From assembly GCA_026129905.1 (NCBI GenBank), contig JAHCHE010000023.1, forward strand, positions 62,001-126,000: a DNA stretch of 64,000 bases, in the 5' to 3' direction. This document shows, one piece after another, positions 1-8,908 of this stretch (position 1 is its first letter; each line of letters opens with the position of its first letter). The translations under genes and the position numbers were made by a program. The notes beneath the pieces are model-generated. The model saw only the letters and a program-made list of their open reading frames with translations. It did no database searches and was not told where the DNA came from. Origin of the DNA: Bryobacteraceae bacterium. Its GTDB lineage: Bacteria > Acidobacteriota > Terriglobia > Bryobacterales > Bryobacteraceae.

Positions 1-361
1 ACAGGAGTGCCATCGCGGTGCGGATATTGTCCGCACCAGGTACGGACTTAGCCTCAAAGCTCCACGGCAGGTATCGCGGCCCACCAAGCGGACCAACAGT
101 GCGAGATGCGAACTCCTTGGACATAGAACTTATCCTCCTCTCGCAAGCCTTCAACAACATGCTTCCCACACTGCGGTCTCTTGCCCACAGAACAGTCTCC
201 TGCCAACGGTGAGCTTTCTCAAGGTCATTTGTGAATACCCAGCCGTTCAGAATCAGCGGTACAGGCGGTTGCGGTCCGACTCTCCCGCCGTGCTCCCAAT
301 GCTGCCTGAGAGCGCTATAGATCTTGGCCCATGAACTCGGTAGTGGACAGACAAACGTCAT
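1..361 (-). CDS. Unknown protein, N-terminal 120 residues (runs off left edge)
   Basis: An open frame on the minus strand starts with ATG at 361 and stays open to the window edge, so only the N-terminal 120 residues are visible. It begins MTFVCPLPSSWAKIYSALR and contains VPLILNGWVFTNDLEKAHRW, a tryptophan-rich, non-repetitive composition that looks like a real globular protein, not a shadow frame. I do not recognise the family. Upstream there is only a weak GAGTGTGAG purine stretch as a ribosome binding site. The base composition is less GC-rich than the genes to the right, which fits accessory DNA. No neighbour inside the window suggests a function; the rest of the gene lies to the left. Confidence 0.55.
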   Translation of the reverse strand, partial: MTFVCPLPSSWAKIYSALRQHWEHGGRVGPQPPVPLILNGWVFTNDLEKAHRWQETVLWARDRSVGSMLLKACERRISSMSKEFASRTVGPLGGPRYLPWSFEAKSVPGADNIRTAMALL

Positions 362-719
362 TTCTCACACTCAGACTGAGTGGTCAACTATCGCTGGCGT
401 GTATCGACCTCGGATAACTTAACTTAAGTTCCCCTGAGAATCGATGCCCGCGTTTGTGCCTCTCGCCGTCATCGCAACCGCCAGAAGGATAATGGGTGTG
501 GCAACCTGTCTCACTGCTGTAGCCAATCGCCTCGGGACACAGCACACCTCGAGCTGTAAGGACCTGAAACACTGTGGAGCCATGGCTCACTCCGAGTTCC
601 TTCGTGCAGCCAGCATACCAATCGGCTTCACTCTGGCTTTTCCCGGGCAAGCCGAGATGGTCTGCCGCGCGGACCCGTGGCTGAGCTATGGCGCGTCAGT
701 GCGAGGACTGCGGGCAGGG
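362..719. other. Gene-poor stretch
   Basis: No convincing gene is visible between the partial gene at the left edge and the VWFA gene. The minus strand carries an 88-codon open frame (384-650) with no recognisable motif. The only structure noticed is a 10-bp perfect palindrome AACTTAAGTT at 421-430. Composition is less GC-rich than the surrounding genes. Confidence 0.4.
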
Positions 720-1823
720 CTATTCGGACCTGGCGTAGTAGCCGGTGCGCGCCTGGACGGACAGTTTCTTGTCACTGGCCTTCAGCGCGATCTGGCGGAA
801 CGCGCCGTCATTGAGCGCCACGGGCGTGTAACCGATGTTGTATTGATTGCGCAGCTCGTCCTGGATGGAGGAAAAGACCTGCTCCAACGTGAGTTTGTAG
901 GACACCTCCACCCATCGGCCGCCGGTCTGAGTCGAGAGCGCCTTCAGAGCGGCAATCCCTTCGGAGCCCTGGCGCCCGCCTCGTCCGCGGCGACCGCCGT
1001 ACGCCTCGTTGTCGTAGTAGCGGATGCCGTAGACAATCGCGTCGGCCCGTTGCGCCGCTTCAATCGCGCGCTCCTCGGTCACACGGCTGCCGCGGTCCAC
1101 GCCGTCGGAGATGAGGATCAGCGCTTTTCTGCCGGTCTTCTGCCGGAGCACGTCGTCGGCCGCCAGAAACACGGCGTCGTAGAGCGTCGTGCCGGAAGCG
1201 TACAGCGACGGATCCTGCCCGGTCCCGCCGGGGCGCCGTTGTCCGCCGCCGCGGCCGCCGGGCCACCCCGTCCCGCTGCCGGGCCGCCGGGAACCTCCCG
1301 GCCACCGCGGGCTTCCGGGCCAAGCCTGCCAGTTCGAAGGGGCGGGGTCCGTCCTGATCCGCAACCGCTGGGTTGTGTCCATGCGGTTCAAGGCGTCTTC
1401 GAGCAGTGAGCGTGAGTTGGTGAGGTCCTGGAGCAACTCCACCTCGGCGTCGAACTTGATCAGGAACGCCAGGTCGGTATCCGGCCGCAGCACCTGCTCG
1501 AGAAACTGGCGGCCGGCGTCCCGCTCCGTTTTGATGAGCTCGCGCTGGCTGATACTGGTATCCACCAGCAATCCCACCACCAGGGGCAGGTCCGTCTGGC
1601 GGGCGAAATAGCGAATCTCCTGCCGCTTGCCGTTTTCCTCGAGGATGAAATCCTCTCTGTTGAGGGTGTTCACCAGGCGGCCGTCGCGATCGCGCACGCT
1701 GGCCAGGATGTTCACCACGCTCACATCCACTTTGAACGTTGTGGACTCCTGGGCCAGGAGCGCGAGAGCCGCTCCCGCCGCCCCGAGCGCTAACACGATG
1801 AAAACCGTTCTCATTGCCGGCAT
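720..1823 (-). CDS. VWFA-related Acidobacterial domain protein, exported
   Basis: This 367-residue protein has an N-terminal hydrophobic export segment (residues about 5-24, ending at ALLAQ). The stretch from KVDVSVVNILASVRD to EENGKRQEI is the typical lead-in of the VWFA-related Acidobacterial domain family (TIGR03436 type). The MIDAS metal-binding motif DTSIS is at residues 88-92, followed by the Rossmann-like VWA fold. A Gly/Pro/Arg/Trp-rich low-complexity insert lies in the middle of the domain (about residues 160-205). The family is strongly expanded in Acidobacteriota, is exported, and has no established molecular role; VWA domains usually mediate metal-dependent protein binding. The gene stands alone between the left edge and an IS remnant. 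Confidence 0.85.
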   Translation of the reverse strand: MPAMRTVFIVLALGAAGAALALLAQESTTFKVDVSVVNILASVRDRDGRLVNTLNREDFILEENGKRQEIRYFARQTDLPLVVGLLVDTSISQRELIKTERDAGRQFLEQVLRPDTDLAFLIKFDAEVELLQDLTNSRSLLEDALNRMDTTQRLRIRTDPAPSNWQAWPGSPRWPGGSRRPGSGTGWPGGRGGGQRRPGGTGQDPSLYASGTTLYDAVFLAADDVLRQKTGRKALILISDGVDRGSRVTEERAIEAAQRADAIVYGIRYYDNEAYGGRRGRGGRQGSEGIAALKALSTQTGGRWVEVSYKLTLEQVFSSIQDELRNQYNIGYTPVALNDGAFRQIALKASDKKLSVQARTGYYARSE

Positions 1824-1932
1824 ACTGGTGGACCGCCCGGTCTCCTATATAAGACGCAATGCCTGAGGGAAAGAGTACCGGCTTCATCCGGCCGCTGAAA
1901 TGAGAGCGGGGTGCGAGACATAGAACGGGAGG

Positions 1933-2892
1933 TTAGGCAGCGCGGCGAGCCTCCCAGTAGTCCTCAAAGCGGCCATTACCATGGCAGCAGCGAAGCGCGA
2001 GGATGGCGTTCGCGCCGCGGACGGTCCAGAACATGCCGGACCTTTTGAGACGTGAGCCGGTGACGGCCTTGCAGCCTGCCTCAACCACTCCGGAACCAAC
2101 AAACACATGTTGGGCACGGCATTTCGGAAAGCGCATGCGCTCGGCGTTGCGTTGGAAGTAGTCCGCCTCCAGGCGGATCTTGTCGGCGACTTCGGGATGG
2201 CTGGAAGCAAGGGCGGCGATGGCAGCCACCAGTTTTTCGATCTTTCCTTGGTCCAACAGCCGCCTCTGATGAAACCGCATCCAGACATTCTGTTTCGCCG
2301 CGTCATTGGGGTAGAGCTTGCGGACAAACTCCCATCGGTGTTGGCGGGCGTGATACAGATCGACAATCTGCACCGCGCCGGGAAAATGTTGCGCCGCCCG
2401 GTTCCAGATTCACTCCGCCCCGTCGCCCATGACGACCTTGGCCGGGTAAGCGCGGGTTGTCCATCCGCCTTGCCCTTGCGCCCCGCGGTTTCCTTTTTCA
2501 CCACCGGCACGCCGGCGCCGTCCAGTTCAACTTCCCCCGTGAGAATGCGCCGCGCGCGCCGTTCGCGGTAACGCGCCTGGTGTCCGCACGGACAGGGAAT
2601 GGCGCGCTGATCGGCGCCAGGTTCGGCGAACTGCAACCGCTGCGTAAGCGCCACCGCCCCGGCGCGATGCATAGCGGTGCGAAGGGCCATCTCTACCGCC
2701 TCCAGATCCATGCCGCCGGCTTGCTTGCGTTCGGCCAAGATGAGTCCGAGCAGACGGGCTGGTTCGCGCGCGATCTCGGCTTGGATCGCTTCGGCCGTTT
2801 CTTTTTCCTCGCCCGCGAGCGTGTCCTCCACCGGCCTCACTCTTTTGTCGCGCACCCGCGAGGCGATCGCGAGGTGCCTTCTCCGCCTCCAC
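1933..2892 (-). pseudogene. ISKra4-family transposase remnant
   Basis: Read on the minus strand, this stretch carries pieces of an ISKra4-family DDE transposase. The N-terminal part has LEAVEMALRTAMHRAGA and CPCGHQARYRERRARRILT, then jumps directly to ELDGAGVPVVKKETAG, so the central zinc-finger and dimerisation region is deleted. After GQPALTR there is another deletion and a frame change to AKVVMGDGAE. There a TGA (2410-2412) replaces the family's usual Trp codon before IWNRAAQHFPGA. The C-terminal part, VDLYHARQHRWEFVRKLYP to the end at 1933, is intact. At least two deletions, a frame change and a nonsense codon make it inactive. I could not define terminal inverted repeats. The 5' end of the remnant lies within about 30 bp of the cas10 start. 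Confidence 0.85.
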
Positions 2893-2924
2893 TGTGCTAG
2901 AGTGAGATTCTCGTCTGTGTCCGC

Positions 2925-4385
2925 ATGTCGGTTCAGATCTTCCTTCAGGGCAAGCTTCTCGGCATTGAAGAGTTTCTCCACTCCAAAGCCGATGCGAGCG
3001 AAATGGAGCAATCCGGGGAAGCCGGCGAGCGGCTGCTTGCGGGCCGCAGCCAGTGGGTGACGCTGCTGAGCGAGGTGCTGCCGCGGGCGCTGCTGGCCGA
3101 ACTCGGCCTCGCCCGGATCCTGCTCGGCTCCAGCGGCGGCGGGCAATTCCTCGTTGTGCTGCCGGCGGAAGCCCGTCCTGCGGCCGACGAATTCCTGCGC
3201 GCGTCGGCCGACGGCGTCGCCGGGATGAGCAGCGGTTGCCTGCGCCTGGTGTGGGCCGTGACGGAGAACCTCGGCGACTGGAGCGTAGTGCGAAGACGCC
3301 TGAACGACGAGATGCGCCCGAAGCGGGAAGCCCCCGCGGCGGGAGGCCTCGAGGTGTTCGACCCGTTTATCCCGGAAACCTCGCCGACGGAGGGGTATTT
3401 CGCGGGCGAGATGGGCATGCGGCTGCGGGAAGCGCAGGCGGTTGGATGGTCCCCGGAGGTTCCGGCGCGAGTCCTCCTCGGCGAGGGCAAGCTCACGTGG
3501 CCGCTCGGCAGTTCGCCGGATTCGATCGCGCTGGCCCGCCACGCCGCGCCCGGCGACGACGATCGCGGCCCGGCGAGTCCGGCGGAACTGGCTGCGCGAG
3601 CCGAAGGCCGGTCCGCCTGGGGCGTTCTGCGCGGCGATGTCGACAATTTCGAGGTCCGCCTCCGCCGCCTGCAGTCGATCGAGGAGCACGTGCAGCTTTC
3701 GGTGTTGTACAAGCAGTTTTTCGCCGGAGAACTCGAAGTGCTCTGCTCGCTGCCGGAGTTCTGGCGGAAGGTCTCGGTGATCTATACGGGAGGCGACGAC
3801 TTCGCCGTTTACGGATCATGGGACGCGTTAATCCCGCTTGCGCGCGAAATTCAGCGGCTGTTCCACCGTTTCAGCGAAGAGAACCTGAAGGATTTTCCCG
3901 GCGCCGAGGGTAAGACGATTTCGATGGCGATTTCCCTGGCGCGGGAATCGGACGAGCCGCTGGCGGAGGTCTACCGCGAGGCCGGCCGCAAGCTGGAGAT
4001 CGCCAAGTCCTCGGACAAAGACTGTCTGTACCTGTTCGGCCGCGCGGTCGAATGGCGGCAACTGACGCACGCCGCCGAACTGAAAGACGACCTGGGCCGG
4101 CTGGTCCGGGAGTTCGAGTGTCCTCCCGAACTGTTGGGAGAAATGACCCGTTTCTACCGGGAAACGGCCACCGCGGGTGGTCACCGGGCGCAGACCCGAT
4201 TCGACCGGCCGTGGCGCTATCATCGCCGCCTCACGCTCATGGCGGGAGGCGCGCGCGACCGTGAATTCCAAAAGCTGCGTTCCCGCCTAATCGTCGAGAT
4301 GATCGGCAAGAACGTGGCCCAAGCGCGGCTCCGGCCCGCCGGGCGTATCGGCCTGGAATGGGCCAAGCTGCTCACAGAGGCGTAA
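2925..4385 (+). CDS. cas10: Type III-A Cas10/Csm1, lacking the HD domain
   Basis: Large subunit of the type III-A (Csm) RNA-guided interference complex, cytoplasmic. In family members the palm domains make cyclic oligoadenylates when target RNA binds, and an N-terminal HD domain cuts ssDNA. Here the protein (486 residues; usual length about 700-850) begins at the first cyclase-like domain (QIFLQGKLLGIEEFLHSK, LLGSSGGGQFLVVLP). It has the second palm (GVLRGDVDNF, about 233-242) and the catalytic GGDD at residues 289-292. No HD domain is present. The start directly abuts a broken ISKra4 transposase and has no clear ribosome binding site, so the 5' third of the gene was probably lost. It leads a tight operon with csm2-csm5. 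Confidence 0.9.
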   Translation: MSVQIFLQGKLLGIEEFLHSKADASEMEQSGEAGERLLAGRSQWVTLLSEVLPRALLAELGLARILLGSSGGGQFLVVLPAEARPAADEFLRASADGVAGMSSGCLRLVWAVTENLGDWSVVRRRLNDEMRPKREAPAAGGLEVFDPFIPETSPTEGYFAGEMGMRLREAQAVGWSPEVPARVLLGEGKLTWPLGSSPDSIALARHAAPGDDDRGPASPAELAARAEGRSAWGVLRGDVDNFEVRLRRLQSIEEHVQLSVLYKQFFAGELEVLCSLPEFWRKVSVIYTGGDDFAVYGSWDALIPLAREIQRLFHRFSEENLKDFPGAEGKTISMAISLARESDEPLAEVYREAGRKLEIAKSSDKDCLYLFGRAVEWRQLTHAAELKDDLGRLVREFECPPELLGEMTRFYRETATAGGHRAQTRFDRPWRYHRRLTLMAGGARDREFQKLRSRLIVEMIGKNVAQARLRPAGRIGLEWAKLLTEA

Positions 4386-4389
4386 CACC

Positions 4390-4863
4390 ATGCCAGAAGC
4401 GCAATCGGAAGACAAAAGGCGAGAAGGACGGCCGCCCCGGGAAGGGCGGGAAGGCGGGAGGGACCCCCGAGGAGAAGGACGAGGACCACGCGGCCAGGAC
4501 CGGGACCGCGACCGGATGGGGCCGCCGGAAATCGACCTGGACAAATTGATTGCCGACAGCCTTTACCTGGACAACCAGGCGCACGGCGTGGTGGCCCGCA
4601 TGCGGGACATGGATTCCGGCACCAAGAGCCAGTTGCGCCGCCTCTACAACGCCGTCCGGCGGGCCTGCCGGGCGCCGGAGAACGAGCGCCAGCACCAGTT
4701 CGTGATGCTGCGCGCGCGCCTGGCCTACACCATCGCGCGCCATTCCCTGCGCAGCTTGGATACGCTGGAGCGCCTGCTGCTGCAGGTGACCCGAAAGAAC
4801 GACAACCGCGGATACGAACGCTTCCGCGATCTTTTCGAGGCGATCATCGCCTACAACGAATAG
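4390..4863 (+). CDS. csm2: Csm2 small subunit (Cas11) of type III-A complex
   Basis: A 157-residue helical protein starting 4 bp after cas10. Position and the C-terminal two thirds (helical, ending RFRDLFEAIIAYNE) fit Csm2, the small subunit that lines the inner belly of the Csm complex along the crRNA/target duplex. The first 45 residues are an unusual, very charged Arg/Gly/Glu/Asp-rich disordered tail (EGREGGRDPRGEGRG and similar) that may add RNA affinity; this is inference. Identification rests on operon context plus the C-terminal pattern, since Csm2 is poorly conserved in sequence. Confidence 0.85.
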   Translation: MPEAQSEDKRREGRPPREGREGGRDPRGEGRGPRGQDRDRDRMGPPEIDLDKLIADSLYLDNQAHGVVARMRDMDSGTKSQLRRLYNAVRRACRAPENERQHQFVMLRARLAYTIARHSLRSLDTLERLLLQVTRKNDNRGYERFRDLFEAIIAYNE

Positions 4864-4872
4864 CGAGGAGTC

Positions 4873-5709
4873 ATGAGCGCCCACACTGCGGATACGGAAC
4901 TGAAACTGATTGGAAAGCTGATCCTGGACGCGGAACTGCATTGTGAGACCGGGCTCCACATCGGCGCTGGCAAAGGTTCGCTCGAAATCGGGGGCGCGGA
5001 CAACCCCGTCGTGAAGGACGCCTTCGGACATCCTTACGTGCCCGGCAGTTCGTTGCGCGGAAAGCTGCGATCGTTGCTGGAGCAGGCCACCGGCGCCGTC
5101 TCCCCGTCGGAACTCGTCTACCTCTCCCGGCGTAAGGGGCAGGAAGTGCGCATTCACCAGAGTGACCGCCCCGACGACGAGATCTGTCTCCTGTTCGGGC
5201 GCAGCCCCGGACGCGTCGACCGCGTCAGCGGCGAGGCCGTCGAAACCAGCTCCGCCAGCCCGGCGCGGCTCTCGATCTATGACGCGCCGCTGGAACTCGG
5301 AAGCATCACCGATTCGATGCGCGAGAATCTGGACGATGAACTCACCGAGGTGAAAAGCGAGAACGCCGTTGATCGCATCACGTCGCAGGCGAATCCACGC
5401 ACCTTGGAACGCGTGCCCGCCGGCGCGCGCTTCAAGGTCCGCATGGTGCTCGATGTTCTGTGCGAGGAGGACAAGGAGCTCCTTGCCCGGGTGGCCGAAG
5501 GCCTGAAACTGCTCGAAGACGACAGCCTTGGCGGCGGCGGATCGCGCGGAAGCGGACGGATCCGGTTCTCCGGCGTCAGGCTGCTGTGGCGCGGACGCGG
5601 CTATTACAGTTCCGGCGCCCAGGAGGCCGAACTGCTGTCCGGCGCGGACCTGGGGGCGTTCCAGAGGCTCGCACAGGATCCGGAGCTCGCCGGAAAGCTC
5701 GCCGAGTAG
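4873..5709 (+). CDS. csm3: Csm3 (Cas7-type RAMP, target RNA cleavage subunit)
   Basis: Backbone subunit of the Csm complex; in characterised systems several copies bind the crRNA and each cuts target RNA with 6-nt spacing. The 278-residue protein has the family hallmarks: ETGLHIGAGKGSLEIGGADNPVVKD near the N-terminus, the RAMP motif PYVPGSSLRGKLRSLLE, and the glycine-rich loop LGGGGSRGSGRIRF near the C-terminus. Asp43 in ADNPV aligns with the catalytic Asp33 of Streptococcus thermophilus Csm3, so target RNA cleavage should be intact. It starts 9 bp after csm2, with GAGGAG before the ATG, and ends 3 bp before csm4. Confidence 0.93.
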   Translation: MSAHTADTELKLIGKLILDAELHCETGLHIGAGKGSLEIGGADNPVVKDAFGHPYVPGSSLRGKLRSLLEQATGAVSPSELVYLSRRKGQEVRIHQSDRPDDEICLLFGRSPGRVDRVSGEAVETSSASPARLSIYDAPLELGSITDSMRENLDDELTEVKSENAVDRITSQANPRTLERVPAGARFKVRMVLDVLCEEDKELLARVAEGLKLLEDDSLGGGGSRGSGRIRFSGVRLLWRGRGYYSSGAQEAELLSGADLGAFQRLAQDPELAGKLAE

Positions 5710-5712
5710 CCC

Positions 5713-6759
5713 ATGGAATCGGGCTTGCTCGTCCGTCTGCGGCCCGCCGGCCCCTGGCGCTTCGGTTCCGACTCGGGCGATCGGGACGGACTGGCGCCGC
5801 TCTATCACAGCGATACGCTGTTCTCGGCGGTCACCGCCGCCATGGCCACATTGGGAAAGCTGGACGACTGGCTGACCGCAACGGCATTGGCGGCCGGGCA
5901 GCCTGACGTTCGGTTCACCTCCTTGTTCCCGTGGCAAGGCGACCTGCTGTACATATCGCCCCCGAGGAACGTCTGGCCGCCTGCCTCGACGAAGGTCAGG
6001 ACCAAGGGAGCGGCATTCGCGCCTCTCCCGGTTGTGGCGGCGCTGCTAGCCGGAACGCCGTTCGACGAGGACCGATGGACGGTGGACGGTGAAAGCCGGT
6101 GCCTGCTCTTCACGCCCGGAAAGGCGCAGCCGACAGGGCCGTTCCGCCAGGCCATGCGCGCCTTTGCGGCGGTGGATCGCCTGCGGCCGGGCGTGATCGC
6201 GCCGCACCGGGCCGCCTGCATCGAATTTTCGCCGGACAGCGGGCTGTGGTGCTTTGCCGCCTTTCGCGATGACGACGCGAGCGGCCGCTGGTCCGGATAC
6301 GTTGAGGGCGCCTTCCGCCTTCTGGCCGATTCCGGTTTCGGAGGGCGGCGGTCGATCGGCTGGGGCCGCGCCGTGGTCGAGGAAGCGCGGACCTGCTCTT
6401 TGCGCGACCTGGTTCTTGCGCCGCCGCCGGCCGATCGGGCTCCGGACGAGACCGTTCCCGCGCCTCCTCCCGCAACGGCCTACTGGCTCCTCTCGCTGTT
6501 CCGCCCTGGCCAGAACGAGGCGGTGGACTGGCGCGAGGGGGCCTACTCCCTGATCACCCGGGGCGGGCGCACCGAGAGTCTCCAGGGCTGGGGCCGGGCC
6601 AAGAAGCAGCTCCGGATGGTGGAGGAAGGTTCCGTCGTCCTCTCCGCCGCGCCGCCGGACGGTTCGGCGGCCGACGTCGCGCCGGATGGCTTTCCACACC
6701 CGGTCTTCCGCTACGGATACGCCGTCGCGATCGCTTTGCCGGAGCGCCCCGTCCAATGA
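5713..6759 (+). CDS. csm4: Csm4 (Cas5-type RAMP, crRNA 5'-handle subunit)
   Basis: Csm4 caps the 5' handle of the crRNA and contacts Cas10. The 348-residue protein starts LLVRLRPAGPWRFG and has PLYHSDTLFSAVTAAM, the usual Csm4 N-terminal pattern. A glycine-rich segment FGGRRSIGWGRAVVE (about residues 210-225) follows, and a second conserved block near the C-terminus (LITRGGRTESLQGWGRAKKQ). It starts 3 bp after csm3 and its stop overlaps the csm5 ATG by 4 bp, showing tight translational coupling. No sign of damage. Confidence 0.9.
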   Translation: MESGLLVRLRPAGPWRFGSDSGDRDGLAPLYHSDTLFSAVTAAMATLGKLDDWLTATALAAGQPDVRFTSLFPWQGDLLYISPPRNVWPPASTKVRTKGAAFAPLPVVAALLAGTPFDEDRWTVDGESRCLLFTPGKAQPTGPFRQAMRAFAAVDRLRPGVIAPHRAACIEFSPDSGLWCFAAFRDDDASGRWSGYVEGAFRLLADSGFGGRRSIGWGRAVVEEARTCSLRDLVLAPPPADRAPDETVPAPPPATAYWLLSLFRPGQNEAVDWREGAYSLITRGGRTESLQGWGRAKKQLRMVEEGSVVLSAAPPDGSAADVAPDGFPHPVFRYGYAVAIALPERPVQ

Positions 6760-7904
6760 AATATCGCCTGACTTGCCTTACGCCTCTACTGGTCGGCGAT
6801 GGTTCCAAGCTCTCGCCGATCGACTACATGGTGTGGAAGGACCAGGTCAACGTGCTCGACCAGTCCCGGATTTTCCGGCTGCTGTCGAAAGGCCCCCGGC
6901 TGGAAAACTATCTTAAGCAGCTCAGCAAGGCGGAAAAGCTGGACTTCGCATCGTGGGGCGGGTTCGCCCAGAATTTCGCCCGGCGCCGAACCCCGTTCGA
7001 GCACCCCAGCTACACCGCCTTCTGGCAGAAACTGCCCCCGCCGGACCTGTTCATTCCCACCTTCGCCACGGGCCCCGCCGGACCGTACCTTCCGGCCAGC
7101 GCGCTGCGCGGCGCCATGCGAACCGGACTGGTGTTTTCTCGGGGCATTGGTCGGGCGATGACGGAGCTGGCCTCTCTCCCGCCGGGCGACCGCACGTTGC
7201 GGCAGCCGGGCCGCGCGGCGGAGGAGCAGGCGCTGGGGGACTCCAGCCGCTCCCAGCTTAAGACGCTCAGCCTGGCCGACTCGGCTCCCATCCCGGAGAA
7301 TTCCTTCAAGGTGTACATGCTGCGGGTCTCGACCCTGGAGCGCCGCCCGCCCGGCAGAGTCGAGCTGCGCTGGAAGCAGTCGCCTCGCGGCAGCGTCGAA
7401 GGACGGCGGGCCGAAGACAGCACGCCGCAGTTCGCCGAGATGGCCAACCCGGGCGTAACGTTCGAGGGTTCCTGGACCCAACGCGAGTTTCTGCAGCAGC
7501 CCGAGATCGCCCGCGCGCTGCGTTGGAAGACGCCGCTGACGTCCGCGGCCTTGTTCGAGGCCGTGAACGCCTTTGCCGCCGCGCAACTGGCGGCGCACAA
7601 AGCCTACGCGGCCGCCGCGGGCCTCTCGTATCTGGAGCAGAATCTCGCCGCCCTCGAGGCGCGGCTGGAATCGGCGCGCCAGAGCGGGGCATGCCTGGTC
7701 GCGCTCGGCTGGGGCAGCGGCTTCTTCAGCAAGGTGGCCTCGCTGGACACCGACGGCGACAGCTACCGCCGGATTCTGGGTCAAAGCTCTCTGTATAATA
7801 AAGTACTTCGGCCGGGAGTCCCCTTTCCGAAAACGCGCCGCATCGTGTTTCTGGAAAACCGGCCGGCTACGCTCGCGGGCTGGGCCTTGCTTGAGCTGGT
7901 CTGA
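6756..7904 (+). CDS. csm5: Csm5 (Cas7-type RAMP, crRNA 3'-end subunit)
   Basis: Csm5 caps the 3' side of the complex and takes part in crRNA maturation by recruiting host nucleases. This 382-residue protein begins MKYRLTCLTPLLVGDGSKLSPIDYMVW, the characteristic Csm5 opening (TPLxIGxG...LSPxDYV). It contains PYLPASALRGAMRTGLVFS, the RAMP helix motif, and a C-terminal GWGSGFFSKV glycine-rich loop. It overlaps csm4 by 4 bp and is the last recognisable gene of the operon. No cas6, csm6/card1 effector, adaptation gene or repeat array follows. Confidence 0.9.
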   Translation: MKYRLTCLTPLLVGDGSKLSPIDYMVWKDQVNVLDQSRIFRLLSKGPRLENYLKQLSKAEKLDFASWGGFAQNFARRRTPFEHPSYTAFWQKLPPPDLFIPTFATGPAGPYLPASALRGAMRTGLVFSRGIGRAMTELASLPPGDRTLRQPGRAAEEQALGDSSRSQLKTLSLADSAPIPENSFKVYMLRVSTLERRPPGRVELRWKQSPRGSVEGRRAEDSTPQFAEMANPGVTFEGSWTQREFLQQPEIARALRWKTPLTSAALFEAVNAFAAAQLAAHKAYAAAAGLSYLEQNLAALEARLESARQSGACLVALGWGSGFFSKVASLDTDGDSYRRILGQSSLYNKVLRPGVPFPKTRRIVFLENRPATLAGWALLELV

Positions 7905-8014
7905 CTTTTTGGAGGGCAGACGCGGATTTCGGAGGAACCCGGCCGCGTTCATGATAAAATTGATAACTAGGCGGGGCGGTTCGACGCTTCCGCATGGCGG
8001 CTAGCGCATATCTC

Positions 8015-8908
8015 ATGTACAACGCCTATTTCGGCTTTAAGGAAAGCCCCTTTAACCTTAGTCCGGATCCCAACTTTCTCTACCGGAGCCCGCAACACGA
8101 GGAGGCGCTGGCGAACCTCATCTACGGCGTCCAGAGCCGGAAGGGCTTCATCGTGCTCACCGGCGAGGTCGGTACCGGCAAGACGACCATGCTCGAGTGC
8201 CTGCGCGACTATCTCGCCTACCAGCGCGTGGCCTTCGCTTTTCTCTTCAATTCCCGGATCACGCCGACGGAATTCTTCGAGATGATCGCCTACGATCTCG
8301 ACTTGCGGTGCGCCAGGAATTCCAAAACCGAGGTCCTGTTCGCCCTGAACCAGCTCCTCATTCATCAAGCCAATTCCGGCAACACGACGGTGCTGATCGT
8401 GGACGAAGCGCACAACCTGGAATGGGACGTGCTGGAGGAAGTGCGGTTGCTGGGAAACCTGGAAAACCGGCAGGGCAAGCTCATCCAGGTGGTTCTGGCC
8501 GGCCAGCCGGAGTTCGACCGTAAACTGGACGCTCCAAACCTGCGGCAGCTCAAGCAGCGAGTCGTGCTGCGATGCACGCTGAATCCGTTTGAGGAGCGGG
8601 AAACGGTGGAGTATGTCACCACGCGCCTGGAAAAGGCGGGCATGCAGAACCAAGCCGTGTTTTCACCGGAATTGTTGGCCGAAGTGCACCGGCGTTCGCA
8701 GGGAATCCCGCGCCTGATCAATGCGATCTGCGACAACCTGCTGCTGACGGCCTTCGCGGTGGAAGCCCGGGTTGCCACCATGGAAATGCTCGACGAAGTC
8801 TGCACCGACATGCGGCTGGAATGGCCCGGCATGCGCCGGCGGGGACCGGTTGCGTCGATGGGAGGCTTGGCGGGCAATCCCGTTTACGGCGTGTCGTATC
8901 GCGACTGA
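8015..8908 (+). CDS. ExeA/GspA-type AAA+ ATPase
   Basis: ATPase of the ExeA/GspA family, used in other bacteria for type II secretion assembly or, in related forms, exopolysaccharide/exosortase loci. The conserved family N-terminus MYNAYFGFKESPFNLSPDPNFLYRSP begins at 8015. An in-frame ATG at 7994 would add seven residues, but neither start has a good ribosome binding site, so I chose the one matching the family. Walker A GEVGTGKTT and Walker B VLIVDEAHN are intact, and the sensor region contains VLAGQPEFDRKL. No PEP-CTERM, exosortase or secretin genes are nearby, so its partner system is unclear. It lies 110 bp after csm5 and is probably a separate unit. Confidence 0.85.
   Translation: MYNAYFGFKESPFNLSPDPNFLYRSPQHEEALANLIYGVQSRKGFIVLTGEVGTGKTTMLECLRDYLAYQRVAFAFLFNSRITPTEFFEMIAYDLDLRCARNSKTEVLFALNQLLIHQANSGNTTVLIVDEAHNLEWDVLEEVRLLGNLENRQGKLIQVVLAGQPEFDRKLDAPNLRQLKQRVVLRCTLNPFEERETVEYVTTRLEKAGMQNQAVFSPELLAEVHRRSQGIPRLINAICDNLLLTAFAVEARVATMEMLDEVCTDMRLEWPGMRRRGPVASMGGLAGNPVYGVSYRD

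Noticed and set aside
384-650. 88-codon minus-strand open frame upstream of the left-edge gene
   Set aside because: No recognisable motif, odd composition, no clear ribosome binding site; possible but not supported.
1884-3689. 601-codon minus-strand open frame
   Set aside because: Its C-terminal part only overlaps the broken transposase; the rest is antisense to cas10.
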